DNA of 64,000 nucleotides, taken from Lathyrus oleraceus (Eukaryota; Streptophyta; Magnoliopsida; Fabales; Fabaceae). The stretch spans positions 353,531,400 to 353,595,399 of the forward strand of contig NC_066579.1 in assembly GCF_024323335.1 (NCBI RefSeq). Reading direction: 5' to 3'. A model generated the notes under the pieces. The model had not been told where the DNA came from, did not search any database, and was given only the letters and a program-made list of their open reading frames with translations. Made by a program: the position numbers and the translations under genes. Within the stretch, counting starts at the first letter, position 1, and the number at the start of each line of letters is the position of its first letter. Positions 13,381 through 25,879 of this stretch are shown here, one piece after another.

Positions 13381-16340
13381 ATCTGAGTACTAAGCTTCCA
13401 ATGTTCGATGGCAAGAACTTGAATTGATGGATGATTCATATGCGTGTGTTATTTGGCGCTTGAAATATTCTTGATCTCGTCAACGACGGTTACATTCTGG
13501 CTGCACTTCCGGAAAATACAACGGATGCACAGAGGAATGCTTATTGTGATATGAGGAAAAAGGATTAGAAGACATTGTTCTACATCCATTAGTGTGTGGA
13601 TGCGAGCATGTTTGAAAAATCGTTGATTCTACGACAATGAAGGTTGTGTGGGACACACTAGTACGATACTACGACGGTGATGCATCAGTGAAGAAGGTGA
13701 AACTTCAGTCTCTACATGAGCAATATGATAATCTCAGCATAAAGAACAATGGGAAGATACCTGACTATGTCTCTAGAGTGATTATGATAATAAATTATAT
13801 GAAGTCGTGTAGAGAAACTCTCTATGAAGAAAGGATCATTGAGAAGGTACTTAGATATCTTATTCCTCAATTTGATTACATTGTTATAGCAATTGAATAT
13901 TCTAAGGATCTTAGCACCATGAGAATTGAAGAGTTGTAAAGCAGTCTAAAGGCACAAGAGTCGCGTCTGACTGAGAGAAACTCTGAAATAGAGGTAGAGA
14001 GAAGGCTATAAAAGCAGCTCCTGGTAAGAAATATCATAAGCAGTCTTGGTTAAAAGTCAGGAAAAATTCTATGGTGTTCAGAAGTCAAACCCCTCAACTT
14101 CTGAAAGGTAGAAGAATGCTCAGAAGGGGAAGGAGAAGTATGACAAAAGGAAAATCCAGTGCTACTATTGTAAGAAGTTTGGCCATTTTGTTGCTAATTG
14201 TTGGTCTAATAAGGAAAGGAAGTCGGAAAAAGCAAATATAGCTAGATGAGATTCTGATTATGAACATGTGCTATTGATGGCTTCTGAGTCTGATAGTGCG
14301 TTTTTGGAAGACTGATGGTACATGGACATTTACTATTCAAATCACCTTACTAGAAATAAGAATTGGCTGGTTGAATTTGACTCTTGTAAGGGGACTAAGA
14401 TCAGACGTGATAATGATAAGTACTTGAATGCCAAAGGAATGGGAAATGTCAGAGTAGTTCTGAATAATGGTAAAACTACATTGATTCAGAACATGTGGTA
14501 TGTTTCTGGCATGAAAAGAAATCTGATGAGTGTAGGTAAATTAATTGAGAAATGATTTTTAGTTACCATGAAGGACAATATTTTGAAGTTGTATGACTGT
14601 AATCAGAAGCTGATTATGAAGTAATAATAGGGAAGGAATATAACATTTAAAGTTAATGTTAAAACTGCGAACTCTGAATGCCTTAGTTCAACAAGTGTTG
14701 TGAAGGAAAGTGAGCTGCAACACAAAAGATTTAGTCATTTGAACTTCAAAAGCTTAGGGAATCTGAATTTAAAGAAATTGGTACATGGAATTTATGCAAT
14801 TAAGAAGCCAGAGAAGTCATGCAATGTTTGCATTAGATGGAAGCAACCAAGACTGCCATTTGCATCTGAAATGCCTCTAAGAGCAAACATTTCTTTGGGT
14901 GTGGTGTATTCTGATGTGAGTGGGTCATTTCTAGTACCTTAAATTGGAGGGAATAAATACTTTGTGTCATTTTTTGATGAGTTCACAAGGATGATGTGGG
15001 CATCCCTTATAAAGTTCAAACACGAGGTGTTTGCTGGATTTAAAAAATTTAGAATTAAGGCTGAAAATCAGAGTGGTCAGAAGCTGAAAGTTCTCAGAAC
15101 TAATGATGGAGGTGAGTATAACTCTACAGAGTTCAGAAAGTTTTGTGAGAAGAATGGAAATGAGAATGAGGTGACTACTCTATATACTCTTCAATATAAT
15201 GGTCTTGCTGAAAGAAGAAACTGAACTTTGATTGATATGACAAGGAGCATGCTGAAGGAGAAGAAGCTACCCACACCTTGTGGGGAGAAGCTGTTGCCAT
15301 TGTAGTATATGTGCTCAACATGTGTCCAACCAAGAAGATGAAGGAAATTGTTCCTTTAGAGAAGTGGACTGGAGATAAGAAAAGTGTGAGCCATCTGAAA
15401 GTGTTTGGTTCTGTTTGTTAGAAACATGTTCCAGATACTAAGAGAAGGAAGTTGGATGACAAAAGCAGAGTTATGTTGCTTGTAGAATACCAAAGTACAA
15501 GTTCTTATAAGCTCTATTGTCCTGTCACTAACAAGGTTAGATTAAGAAAAGATGTCATTATGAAGGAATCATAAGCGTGTGATTGAAGTAAATCTCAATC
15601 CAACTCTAGTATAGTGCTAACTTATGAAGATACTTCAGAATCTGAAGGTTCTAAAGATGAGTCAGAATTAGAAGATGATTTTGAAGGAGAGTTTGACAAT
15701 GAAGATGAGTCTGACTCTGAAGGTGATTCTAATGGTGATTCATACTCTGGTGGAGATCCATACTCTGAACATATTCCAAACTTCGAAGGTGATCTTGCCT
15801 CTGAAGGCGGTACTTATGAGGTTCCAGCATTTGATACTGTTCTAGTGCCCGAAGAAGATTCTGGACAAGTTTAGAGGACACAAAGAATCATAAGCATTCC
15901 AAGAAGGTTTCAGAGTTCAACATGCTGCAAGATACTGAAATAGACTCAGAAGAAGAAGTCATTCAGTGTGCCATGTTAGTAGACTTTGAACCAATTAGCA
16001 TTGAATAATCTCTCAAGAAGAAAGTGTAGCTGAAGGCCATGAAAGAAGAACTTGAGGCTATAGAAAGAAACAAGACTTAGGAGTATACTGAGCTTCCAAA
16101 GAACAAGAAATCCATCAGTGTCAGATGGGTTTTCAAGGTGAAACTGAAGCTAGATGGATCAATTGGAAAACGCAAATCAAGGTTAGTGGCCAGAGGTTTT
16201 ATACAGAAACCTGGGTTATACTACTTTGAGGTGTTTTCTACTGTAGCAAGACATGATACAATCAGACTAGTGATTGCGATAGCCACTAACAAGAATTGAC
16301 CTCTAATGCATTTAGATGTGAAACCTGCATTTCTAAGTAG
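13381..16340 (+). pseudogene. Copia C gag-pol, 5' part
   Basis: The expected start codon reads AAG, so initiation is lost. Gag follows with several stops. The zinc knuckle at 14160-14201 is intact (CYYC...H...C). The protease site near 14325 reads DIY instead of DSG/DTG. The Gag-pre-integrase region and an integrase core (about 14900-15230) follow: YSDV, an altered RTNDGGEY site, and GLAERRN carrying the glutamate. A highly acidic linker rich in D, E and S (about 15614-15874) separates integrase from RT. RT starts near 16036 (VRWVFKVKLK) and breaks off at 16340, where element D is inserted. Confidence 0.9.
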
Positions 16341-16577
16341 TGTTAGATACCCAAAAGTGCTTATTTAAGCTATCAAATATGGGCATCTTTCACTCCATTT
16401 CCTTGCTAAAGTGTTCGAAACCACCTTTGTTTTAGATGAATTGCAATACAATGATAAACGATCTTGGTACCTTTGATTTGTGTGTTATTGTGCAGGAATT
16501 AGGCATGAGATAATAGAAAATGAAGGCACAAGAAAGTTGGCAAATGGACCAAAAAAAAAGGATGCATTCATCAGCTT

Positions 16578-16965
16578 GCTCGCTAGGCGAGGGCTGTGGC
16601 GAAGAGCTCGCTAGGCGAGCACCCAGCGAGCACCCAGCGAACAGCTCCAGTATTTTACAGTAGCAAACATCAACAAACTCGCTAGGCGAGCAGCAAGCGA
16701 AGGTGGTAGCGAACACGTCCAGACTTGGTCAAAAGCGCAGCCAGCACTCACTCGCTAGGCGAGCCATTAGCGAGCTCCCAACGAGCAATTCCAGTAGCAA
16801 AACCTCTTAAGCTCGCTGGAGCGAAGGTTGAAGCGTGGGCTTCGCCTAGCGAAGGTTTTGTTCGCCTAGCGAACATGCAAATCCGGCAAAGGATATTTCT
16901 TTGGGCGCAGGTGCCTCAGGTGCCTATTTTGGGGCTCGCTAGGCGAGCCATTTTGCTCGCCTAGC
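16578..16965. repeat. Cluster of GCTCGC-TAG-GCGAGC dyads in LTR D
   Basis: At least eight full or partial copies of a hairpin-capable motif: six-base arms complementary to each other around TAG or CTA. Examples start at about 16578, 16607, 16679, 16750, 16847, 16936 and 16955. The cluster recurs in the 3' LTR (about 26117-26500), and one group lies at 23668-23735 ahead of the small 3' open frame. Similar motifs occur in the LTRs of element G. Confidence 0.9.
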
Positions 16966-16989
16966 GAGCATGACAGCTCAGTAGCAGCA

Positions 16990-16998
16990 CTATAAGTA
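16990..16998 (+). promoter_or_regulatory. Candidate TATA box in LTR D
   Basis: CTATAAGTA lies just 3' of the dyad cluster and well before the LTR end, where the U3/R boundary of a gypsy LTR is expected. The same sequence occurs in the 3' LTR near 26519. Motif-based call only. Confidence 0.45.
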
Positions 16999-17855
16999 GC
17001 AGGGGCTACTTTTTGGAGCCACACCTTACACTTCCATACTTTTGTACTTTTTAGATATTTTTCCAGCATTGCTCTAGAGATACTTTGTGACCTAGAAATC
17101 ATTTCTCTTCATCTCTTAACAATCTTTCACAAAAAGAAGGTGGATTCCCATCCAATCTCGATTATTCGACTCGGATGTTGATCAACCTTCTTCCGAAACG
17201 TGTTGACCAAGCTACCATGAAAATGAGTAGCTAAGTTCTTCATTTTGTCAAGGTTAGATGTAGATGGTCATAAGCTTTGTGTGTATATGAGATGATCTTC
17301 ATTTGTAACCTCTTTAATGATGAATATATGGTGAAAACTTTGTTTTATTGAAAACTCTTTGTGTTGGTTTATGATCGAGAGATGTTTACCAACTTTTTAC
17401 CTAGGTTTTCATCCAATCTTGTTTGTTAGCTAGAGATAGTAATGAATGATTTTGTTCACCATAAGGTTGAACCAAAAAGTTGTCATTTTGATAGATTGTG
17501 TTAGAGATAAACAATGGATCAAAATGGGAAAACTCATACTGTGTGTTAGAGATAAACACATTGGGAGGACTTTGTGAAATAGTTTATCATCTAAAGGAGT
17601 TTATAAGTTTTGTTGATCGAACATATACATGCAAAGTGATCGTCAAACCCTAACTTTGGCAATATTTCTCAAATATTAAAACCAAATCTTTTACCGCATT
17701 TTCTCACACTTTTATGCAAGATACCGTGACTAAAACTAAAACCCCCTTGTTACTACGAGTTAAGAATTGAAACAACTGTCGAACGGCAGCGATATCTCAC
17801 AATCCCTGTGGAGACGATAACAAAAACCCGACACTTAAAAACACAATCAACAAAA

Positions 17856-17873
17856 TGGCGCCGTTGCCGGGGA
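17856..17873 (+). other. Primer binding site of element D (tRNA-Asp type)
   Basis: Eighteen bases starting TGGCGCCGTTGCC, three bases inside the 5' LTR. This is the tRNA-Asp-complementary site known for Athila-type gypsy elements and distinguishes D from element G. Confidence 0.88.
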
Positions 17874-17978
17874 TTGTGAATTGATATTGCGAGCATCGCA
17901 ATAGTTGCTTAATTTTTAGCTTTCGAATTTTTGACTTGTGCTTGTAATTTGTTTGGTTTAGTGTGCAGCTTTCGTTTT

Positions 17979-19262
17979 ATGCGAGGGCAGATTCCTGTGG
18001 ACGAACTTCTTTTTGATCCCGAGATCGAAAGAACCGCAAGGAGGCTGAATAGCAGAACGAGACGAAGGAGGAAACAAGCTAGACAACGACAAGAACAAGG
18101 AGAAAGTTCTTCTACCACACATCCACCACCGTTCATACCTATCATGGAACCACCACAACCACCGCCCATTTCCACTCCATGTGTAAACAGTCCAAGGAAT
18201 ACTGCTCAGTTTGCCAACCACACGGGAAGGCAAGCTGAGATGAAGACGGGAACTCTTAATTTACTATATGGAAGTCCATTCACCGGAATGGACCATGAAG
18301 ATCCCTTTGCTTTTCTCACCAAATTTTACGAGATAGCATTGGCGGCCGGAGTTGATCAAGCTCAAGAGCTACCGTTGTTCAAAAGATTATTTCCCCACGC
18401 TTTGCTTGGCAAAGCAAAAGATTGGTACTTAGATCAAACACCTGCCGTCATGACAGATTGGAACGTGTTGGAAGAGAAGTTCATCGAAAGATTTTTCTCC
18501 CACAACCGGTTCATGGAATCCAAGACGGCCATCTCAGTGTTTTCACAAGGAACCAACGAATCATTAAATGAGGCGTGGGAAAGATTCAAATCCATGCTTC
18601 GGAAATGTAAAGGGCATGGTTTTGATGAATTGACTCAAATCCATATTTTCAAAAATGGACTTCAACCAAATTGCAAGACTTTGTTGGATGCTACCTCGGG
18701 TGGCTCTTTATTGTCTAAAAATGCCGAAGAAGCTACAGATATCATAAATCGAATGGCTCTAAATGATCTCCAAAGTCAAAGTAGAGGCAACTCTTTGAAG
18801 AAGCCGGGAGTGCTTGAACTTGGGACGAACGATGTCATTCTTGCCCAAAACAAACTCATTTCACAACAAGTGGAACTCTTAACTCAGCAAATAAAAGAGT
18901 TGAGAGAACCTTCAAAAGCTAAACAAATAGCTTGTTGTGAGCTTTGCAAAGGTGAGCATGACACCGGATTTTGTCCACCTCCCGGGTTCGAAGAAGTAAA
19001 CTACATGGCGAACCAACGAGACTACCAACCGAGACAACAACAACAGCAACAATAACCTTATCAACCACATCCTCAAAATCAACAACAACACTTCCAAGGG
19101 AATCAAGGGTTCCAACCTAGGAGTAACTATTACCATAACCAAGGTTATGGGGGTGGTTCTTCTAGCCGTCAAAACCCTCCCCAAAATCCTTATCAACCTC
19201 AACAACCGCCGGTCGTAACTTCAAAGTTAGAAGAGACATTGACACAATTTATGCAAATGTAA
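17979..19262 (+). pseudogene. Element D Gag (with in-frame stops)
   Basis: The chosen start is the ATG at 17979 (MRGQIPVDELLFD); an upstream in-frame ATG at 17931 adds 16 unconvincing residues. An arginine-rich stretch near residues 20-40 is followed by the retrotransposon Gag domain (about residues 95-260). A zinc-knuckle-like motif, C-x2-C-x3-H-x4-C, lies near residues 330-342 (CELCKGEHDTGFC). A glutamine tract then runs into a TAA at 19053-19055. The frame stays coding-like (Q, N, P rich) up to a second TAA at 19260-19262. Both stops look like point mutations in one gag-pol frame, probably altered CAA or similar codons. The protein would form the virus-like particle and package RNA. Confidence 0.88.
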
Positions 19263-20552
19263 ATGGCTAATCAAAAGAGCAACGATGCGGCAATCAAAAA
19301 TCTCGAGACTCAAGTTGGACAACTTGCTAAGCAACTAGCGGAACAACAACCCGGTCCATCTTTTTCGGCGAACACGCAAACAAATCCTAAAGAGCATTGT
19401 AAAGCGATCACGACGAGAAGTGGAAGGGAGTTGATTAGTGAGAATAAAAAAAGAGATGAGAGTGAACAAAGAGAGGAAAAGAAAAAAAATGAGGAGGAAA
19501 TATTGGAGGATATCATTGATGGTGAAGTGGGGGAGTGGAGTGATGAAGAAGTTGAAAAGAACAAAAAGAATGATGAAGTTGAAAAGAAAGAAAGTGTGGA
19601 AATTGAGAAAAATAAGAGTGATGAAGTAATGGTGGAGAAGGTGACAAAGAAAAGAGAGAGAAGTTCTAGAGTTGCTAAAGGAAAGGAGGTAGTGAGCGCT
19701 ACTCCAATCCAAAACCTTCCTTATCCACATGCTCCATCTAAAAGGGAGAATGAACGGCATTACGCCCGGTTCATGGATATTTTCAAACAACTGCAAATCA
19801 ACATTCTGTTTGCCGAAGCATTGGAGCAAATGCCCAAGTATGCCAAATTCATGAAAGACATACTTACAAAAAAGCGGAGGTATACGGAACCGGAGACCAT
19901 TGTCCTAGATGCGAGCTGTAGTGCAATCATTCAAAGGACGCTTCCGAAAAAAGAGGTTGATCCGGGACGAGTTACTTTGCCGATTAAAATTGGTGATATC
20001 TATGTCGGAAAAGGACTAATTGATTTGGGGTCAAGCATTAATCTTATACCATTGTCTATTGTAAAGAGGCTTGGCAACATTGAAATTAAGTCCATCCGGA
20101 TGATTTTGCAATTGGCCGATAAGTCGACTACCCATCCTCATGGCGTAGCCCAAGATGTTTTGGTTAAAGTCGACAAATTCTTTTTCCCGGTCGATTTTAT
20201 TGTTATTGATATGGAAGAGGATGATGATGCTCCGCTCATTCTGGGCCGACTGTTCATGAAAACTGCGCGCATGATGATAGACGTTGACGACGGTTTGATG
20301 AAGGTGAGAGTCCAAAATGAAGAAGTTACTTTCGATCTATTCGAAGCAATGAAGCATTCAAAAGATAGAAGTGATAGCTTTCGCATCGATGTGATCGAAG
20401 AGGCAATTTTGGAGGTTTCTAAGCATATTCATGAGATATCTCCTATGGAGTTAGCTCTTGATGACTCATTTAAAGTTTTCACAGTTGAAGAAGAGCAAGC
20501 TCTTGATGAATGCTTAAGGGAACTTGATAGTGTAAACGAACTACAACCGTGA
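19263..20552 (+). pseudogene. Element D protease segment of gag-pol
   Basis: This 429-codon stretch continues in the same frame as Gag. It opens with a coiled-coil-like, glutamine-rich part, then a very charged K/E linker (about residues 55-150). The aspartic protease domain spans about residues 235-345. The catalytic motif DLGSS lies near 20020-20035, close to the DLGAS form usual in Athila-type proteases, and a second conserved piece, LILGRLFM, is at about 20236-20262. The stretch ends at a TGA (20550-20552), after which pol continues in the same frame. The protease would cut the polyprotein in the particle. Confidence 0.87.
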
Positions 20553-20570
20553 GAAGTTGAGGAGGAAGAC

Positions 20571-22988
20571 TTGAAGAAGGAGGTTAATGACGAAAAAACG
20601 CATATTGAATTGAAAATGTTACCTTCTACTTTGAAGTATGTATTCCTAGATGAGACCAAAGAAAAGCCGGTCATCATAAGCAACCTTTTGTCAAATGATG
20701 AAGAAGCCTGTTTGATCAATGTGCTGAAAAAAAATCAAGAAGCCATGGGTTGGACTCTTTCCGATCTCAAAGGAATTAGTCCTTCCTATTGCATGCACAA
20801 GATCTTAATGGAAGAGGATTTTAAGCCGGTAGCTCAACCACAACGCCGCTTAAATCCTACTATGAAGGAGGTTGTTAGAAAGGAAGTTGTCAAGTTGTTG
20901 GATGCGGGAATGATTTACCCGATTTCGGATAGTCCATGGGTTAGTCCTGTGCATGTGGTTCCGAAGAAAGGTGGAATTACCGTGATCCGAAATGACAAGG
21001 ATGAGTTGATCCCTACTAAAGTTGCAACGGGGTGGCGAATGTGTATTGATTATAGGCGGTTGAATACCGCAACTCGAAAAGATCATTTTCCACTCCCATT
21101 CATGGATCAAATGCTTGAAAGACTCTCGGGGCAACAATACTACTGTTTCTTGGATGGCTATTCCGGGTATAACCAAATTGCGGTTGACCCGGCCGATCAT
21201 GAAAAGACGGCTTTCACATGTCCGTTTGGAATTTTCGCATACCGAAAAATTCCCTTTGGGTTGTGCAATGCACCAGCGACTTTCCAAAGATGTGTGCAAG
21301 CCATTTTTGCCGACCTTACTGAGAAAACAATGGAAGTCTTCATGGATGACTTCTCGGTATTTGGTGGTTCCTTTAGTTTATGCTTGGCAAACTTGAAAAC
21401 GGTGCTTGAAAGATGTGTGAAGACCAATCTTGTGCTTAATTGGGAGAAGTGCCACTTCATGGTGACCGAGGGGATAATGCTTGGCCATAAAGTCTCTTCA
21501 AGAGGGCTTGAAGTTGATCGTGCTAAGGTTGAAGTGATTGAAAAGTTACCTCCTCCGGTGAATGTGAAGGGAATCCGAAGCTTTTTGGGGCACGCCGGGT
21601 TCTATCGGCGCTTTATCAAAGACTTCTCAAAGGTAGCTAAGCCTTTGAGTAATTTGCTAGCTAAGGACCAGGTATTTCTCTTAACCGATGAATGTTTGCA
21701 AGCTTTTGAGACTTTGAAAGAAAAATCGGTTACCGCTCCAATTATAGTCGCTCCAAATTGGAATTTAAATTTTGAGCTAATGTGTGATGCGAGCGACTAT
21801 GCAATCGGAGCGGTATTAGGCCAAAGAAAAGAGAAAAAATTTCATGCGATACATTACGCAAGTAAAGTTCTTAATGAGGCTCAAATTAACTATGCCACCA
21901 CTGAAAAAGAATTACTTGCGATAGTGTATGCGCTTGAAAAGTTTAGGTCTTATCTTATAGGGTCTAAAGTCGTAGTGTATACCGACCACTCGACGATTAA
22001 ATATTTGCTCACCAAACCGGATTCGAAGCAAAGACTCATCCGTTGGATCCTCTTGTTGCAAGAATTTGATGTTGAAATCAAAGACAAGAAAGGATCGGAA
22101 AATTTGGTGGCGGATCATTTATCTCGCTTAGTTAATGTGGAGGTTACCGCTTCAGAGAAGGAAATCCGGGAAGAGTTTCCTGATGAAAAACTTTTCAAAA
22201 TTCAAGTTAGGCCGTGGTTTGCAGACTTTGCGAACCACAAGGCTAGTGGTTTTGTGCCTCCCGACCTAACTTCGAACCAAAAAAGGAAGTTTCTTTCGGA
22301 TGCCAAGTATTACGTATGGGATGACCCGTACTTGTTTAAGTTGGGTAGTGATAACCTTTTAAGGAGATGCGTTACTGGCGATGAAGCGCAGAGCATCCTT
22401 TGGCATTGTCACAACTCGCCTTACGGCGGACACTATAATGGGGTGAGAACGGCCACTAAAATCCTTCAGTCAGGATTTTATTGGCCCACTATTTTCAAAG
22501 ACGCACATACCCATGCGCAAAGTTGTGATAGTTGCCAGAGAAGCGGTGGGATTGGTAAGAGAGACGAGATGCCTCTCCAAAACATCCAAGAGGTCGAAGT
22601 ATTTGATTGTTGGGGCATCGATTTTGTAGGACCATTCCCACCCTCTTATGGTAACGAGTATATGCTTGTCGCAGTTGATTACGTTTCTAAGTGGGTTGAG
22701 GCGATTGCCTCACCTCGGGCGGATGCGAAAACGGTAATAATTGTTTTGAAGAAAAACATATTTTCCCGTTTCGGAACCCCCCGAGTGTTGATAAGTGACG
22801 GAGGGTCACACTTTTGTAATGCACCGTTGGAAAGCATTTTAAAACATTACGGTGTATCACACAGAGTGGCAACTCCGTATCACCCACAGGCTAATGGTCA
22901 AGCCGAGGTCTCTAATCGTGAGATTAAGAGAATTCTCGAAAAAACTGTGTCAAATTCGAAAAAAAGAGTGGTCACAAAAATTGGATGA
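20571..22988 (+). pseudogene. Element D RT, RNase H and integrase core
   Basis: An 805-codon open stretch in frame with Gag and protease. RT holds CIDYRRLN and the catalytic FMDD (21339-21350), the gypsy counterpart of YMDD. RNase H shows CDASDYAIG and [10 protein letters not shown] with the catalytic acids in place. The integrase zinc region (about 22402-22550) keeps H...H...C-x2-C. The DDE core is present: D in WGIDFVG, D in [10 protein letters not shown] and E in GQAEVSN. All these motifs look intact. Near 22960-22985, in A-rich sequence, the frame shifts and the integrase continues in another frame. Confidence 0.92.
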
Positions 22989-23501
22989 AGCGTTATGGGC
23001 ATACCGTACCGCCTTTAAAGCTCCAATTGGGCTCACTCCTTTTCAATTGGTGTTTGGTAAAACTTGCCATTTGCCGGTCGAATTGGAGCACAAAGCCTTG
23101 TGGGCTCTGAAATTTTTAAATTTTGAAAAGGATTTGGCCGGTGAGAAAAGGAAGGTGCAACTGCTCGAGTTGGAAGAGATGCGCAATGCCGCATATCACT
23201 CAAGTTGGTTGTACAAAGAGAAGGTAAAAAATATCATGACAAAAAGCTTCGAAAGAAAGAATTTGTGCCCGGACAGTTGGTCCTATTGTTCAATTCCAGG
23301 TTGAAGTTATTCCCCGGAAAGTTGAAATCAAAATGGTCCGGGCCATTTCGGGTCAAAGAAGTTAAGGAGTACGGAGCTATTGTCATTGAGGACATGGAAA
23401 AGAAGGAGAGTTGGACCGTTAATGGCCAACGTTTGAAGGTTTATCTCGGCGGTCATGTGGATCGCGAGAGCTGTGCTATTTCTTTGGATGCTCCTCTCTG
23501 A
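22960..23501 (+). pseudogene. Element D integrase C-terminal part (frameshifted pair)
   Basis: From about 22960 integrase continues in frame 1 ([26 protein letters not shown]), then returns near 23210-23230 to the original frame (KKYHDKKL, PGQLVLLFNSRLKLFPGKL, KWSGPFRVKEV) up to a TGA at 23499-23501. The two shifts cancel, leaving about 250 bp out of frame. No chromodomain is visible, as expected for the Athila branch. Confidence 0.88.
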
Positions 23502-23534
23502 GCATCGAACCGTCGAGCTTATCCGACGTTAAAC

Positions 23535-23560
23535 AAGCGCTTGTTGGGAGGCACCCCAAC
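23535..23560 (+). other. Post-pol palindrome and hairpin of element D
   Basis: AAGCGCTT (23535-23542) is a perfect palindrome. It is followed at once by a hairpin with arms GTTGGG (23543-23548) and CCCAAC (23555-23560). I recall that this block recurs after pol in Athila-like elements. Just 3' lies GTAAGTATTT (from 23564), which resembles a 5' splice site. Function is unknown. Confidence 0.6.
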
Positions 23561-23901
23561 ATTGTAAGTATTTACAGTTTTTCTGTGGTGTCGTATTGGG
23601 ATTCCAATTGATAAACCTTGCTGAATGTACCAGGAATGCTATTTTGAAAAAGAAAATGCTGTCATGCTCGCTAGATGCTCGCTAGGCGAAGCAGTAGCGA
23701 GCGGATTCGCTAGCGGCTCGCTAGGCGAAGCAGCAATGAGCGCTGCGTGGTAGAATCATTTAATTCTCAGCAGGCCACTCTTTTGGGCCCAAGTACCATT
23801 TTTCTTTTTATAACTCTGAACTCCAGAACTCACACACACTCTCTCACTTTGCATCTCACTCACAACCCCACCTGTTACATTGCAACTACAACTGGGATTG
23901 G

Positions 23902-24183
23902 ATGGCGGCAACTCAGCGCGCCATGCTCGATATGCACGATTCTATACAGCTGTTACAGTTGCAGATGCGCGACCCCTCCGGTGAGCATTCTATGATGACA
24001 CGTGAGCAGTTTCTGCAGCACGCTAGCTGGCCTGTGGACAGGCCTGTGTTTGGAGAGGGGGCGGGTGCTGGTGCAGCTGGTGCTGGTGCTTCTTCTGGTG
24101 CTGCTGAAGATGATGATGATGATGATGATGCTACCGGTTCTGAATCCGGTAGTGATGAGGGTTATGAGTCCTTGGAGGGCTAG
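23902..24183 (+). CDS. Small acidic ORF in the 3' region of element D
   Basis: Encodes 93 residues starting MAATQRAMLDMHDS. The first 50 residues are a plausible amphipathic helix region with several Q and M. They are followed by a G/A/S-rich stretch, a run of seven aspartates and an acidic C-terminus. It lies where Athila-type elements carry an extra ORF, sometimes called env-like. No signal peptide or membrane segment is visible, so it may be only the C-terminal remnant of that ORF, or a chance frame. I do not recognise a domain. Confidence 0.4.
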   Translation: MAATQRAMLDMHDSIQLLQLQMRDPSGEHSMMTREQFLQHASWPVDRPVFGEGAGAGAAGAGASSGAAEDDDDDDDATGSESGSDEGYESLEG

Positions 24184-24988
24184 GTTTATTTTATTTTTCA
24201 TATTATGTTTTATTTCTATTGTATTTTCAGATGTGATGTATTTTTATTTTGGTTATGTACTTTTGGGGTGTTTTGTCCCCCATGCACAATTTTAAATTTT
24301 GAAGTAATGTTATTATTTATGTTTTAAATTTCTTTTGTTTTAATAAATTTTTGGTTGGTTGAGTGTCAAACCTTCTAGATTGGTTGCTCCTCAAAGAAGT
24401 ATCCAATGAAGGTGCATCCGAGCTTGGATGGCAATGATAAAAATAAACAAGTGAATAATGCTAAGGTATATGGTTACCTCCGGCTAGAATTTTAGAATGC
24501 ATTAAGAACTTTACTCTTTTTTTGTAATTGAATATTGTCTTTTTGCAACATAATTGAATGGATGTTTCATCTAGGACTTAAAACCACAAATTGTGAGGAA
24601 ACCTCCATTGTACACTTAAATGTTGGATTCTAATAAGCTTTGTTGATTCATTTGATTCATGCTTTGTCTTTTATTATTGTGAATATGTGGAAGCAATTAG
24701 AAATGATCAAGGCACTTGTTTTCTATCGAGCACAACCAGTTCCAAATACAACTTACCTGTGAGCAGAGAGAGTATTCGTTAACCCCTTTGAGCTTAAACA
24801 GTTGAATCTCAGCTTGAAATAAAGCGAGATTTCAAAAATCTTTTTTTTCTTGAAACCCAGAAAATTTTGATAATTGTTCTTTTGCCGTAAAAAGTCAAGA
24901 GCATTCACTTAGGGTGAGTAAGAAATAAGTTGGGGAGAACGAAAATGAGAATCGGTAAGTGCCACAACTCTTGAAAAACCGAGCAAGC

Positions 24989-24990
<2 letters not shown>
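24184..24990. other. Noncoding 3' region of element D
   Basis: AT-rich sequence between the small acidic ORF and the microsatellite. No coding or structural feature is recognised. Confidence 0.6.
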
Positions 24991-25865
<875 letters not shown>

Positions 25866-25879
25866 TAGTTGGGGAGAGT
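25866..25879 (+). other. Polypurine tract of element D
   Basis: TAGTTGGGGAGAGT ends directly at the TG of the 3' LTR. Its GGGGAGAG core is a typical gypsy plus-strand primer. Confidence 0.85.

Larger units (their letters stand above)
16341..17852 (+). repeat. 5' LTR of gypsy element D
   Basis: Begins TGTTAGATAC and ends ACAATCAACA. It matches 25880-27380 with few substitutions and a short indel near 16626. It contains many copies of a GC-rich dyad, GCTCGC-TAG-GCGAGC and variants (about 16578-16965), in otherwise AT-rich sequence. Confidence 0.95.

Noticed and set aside
16578..16965. Repeated palindromic units looking like a CRISPR array
   Set aside because: Units are irregularly spaced, lie inside LTRs and occur in a plant genome; there are no spacers of constant length and no cas genes.
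18912..19829. Minus-strand open frames across gag and protease of element D
   Set aside because: They are shadows of the plus-strand gag-pol, which has clear domain motifs.
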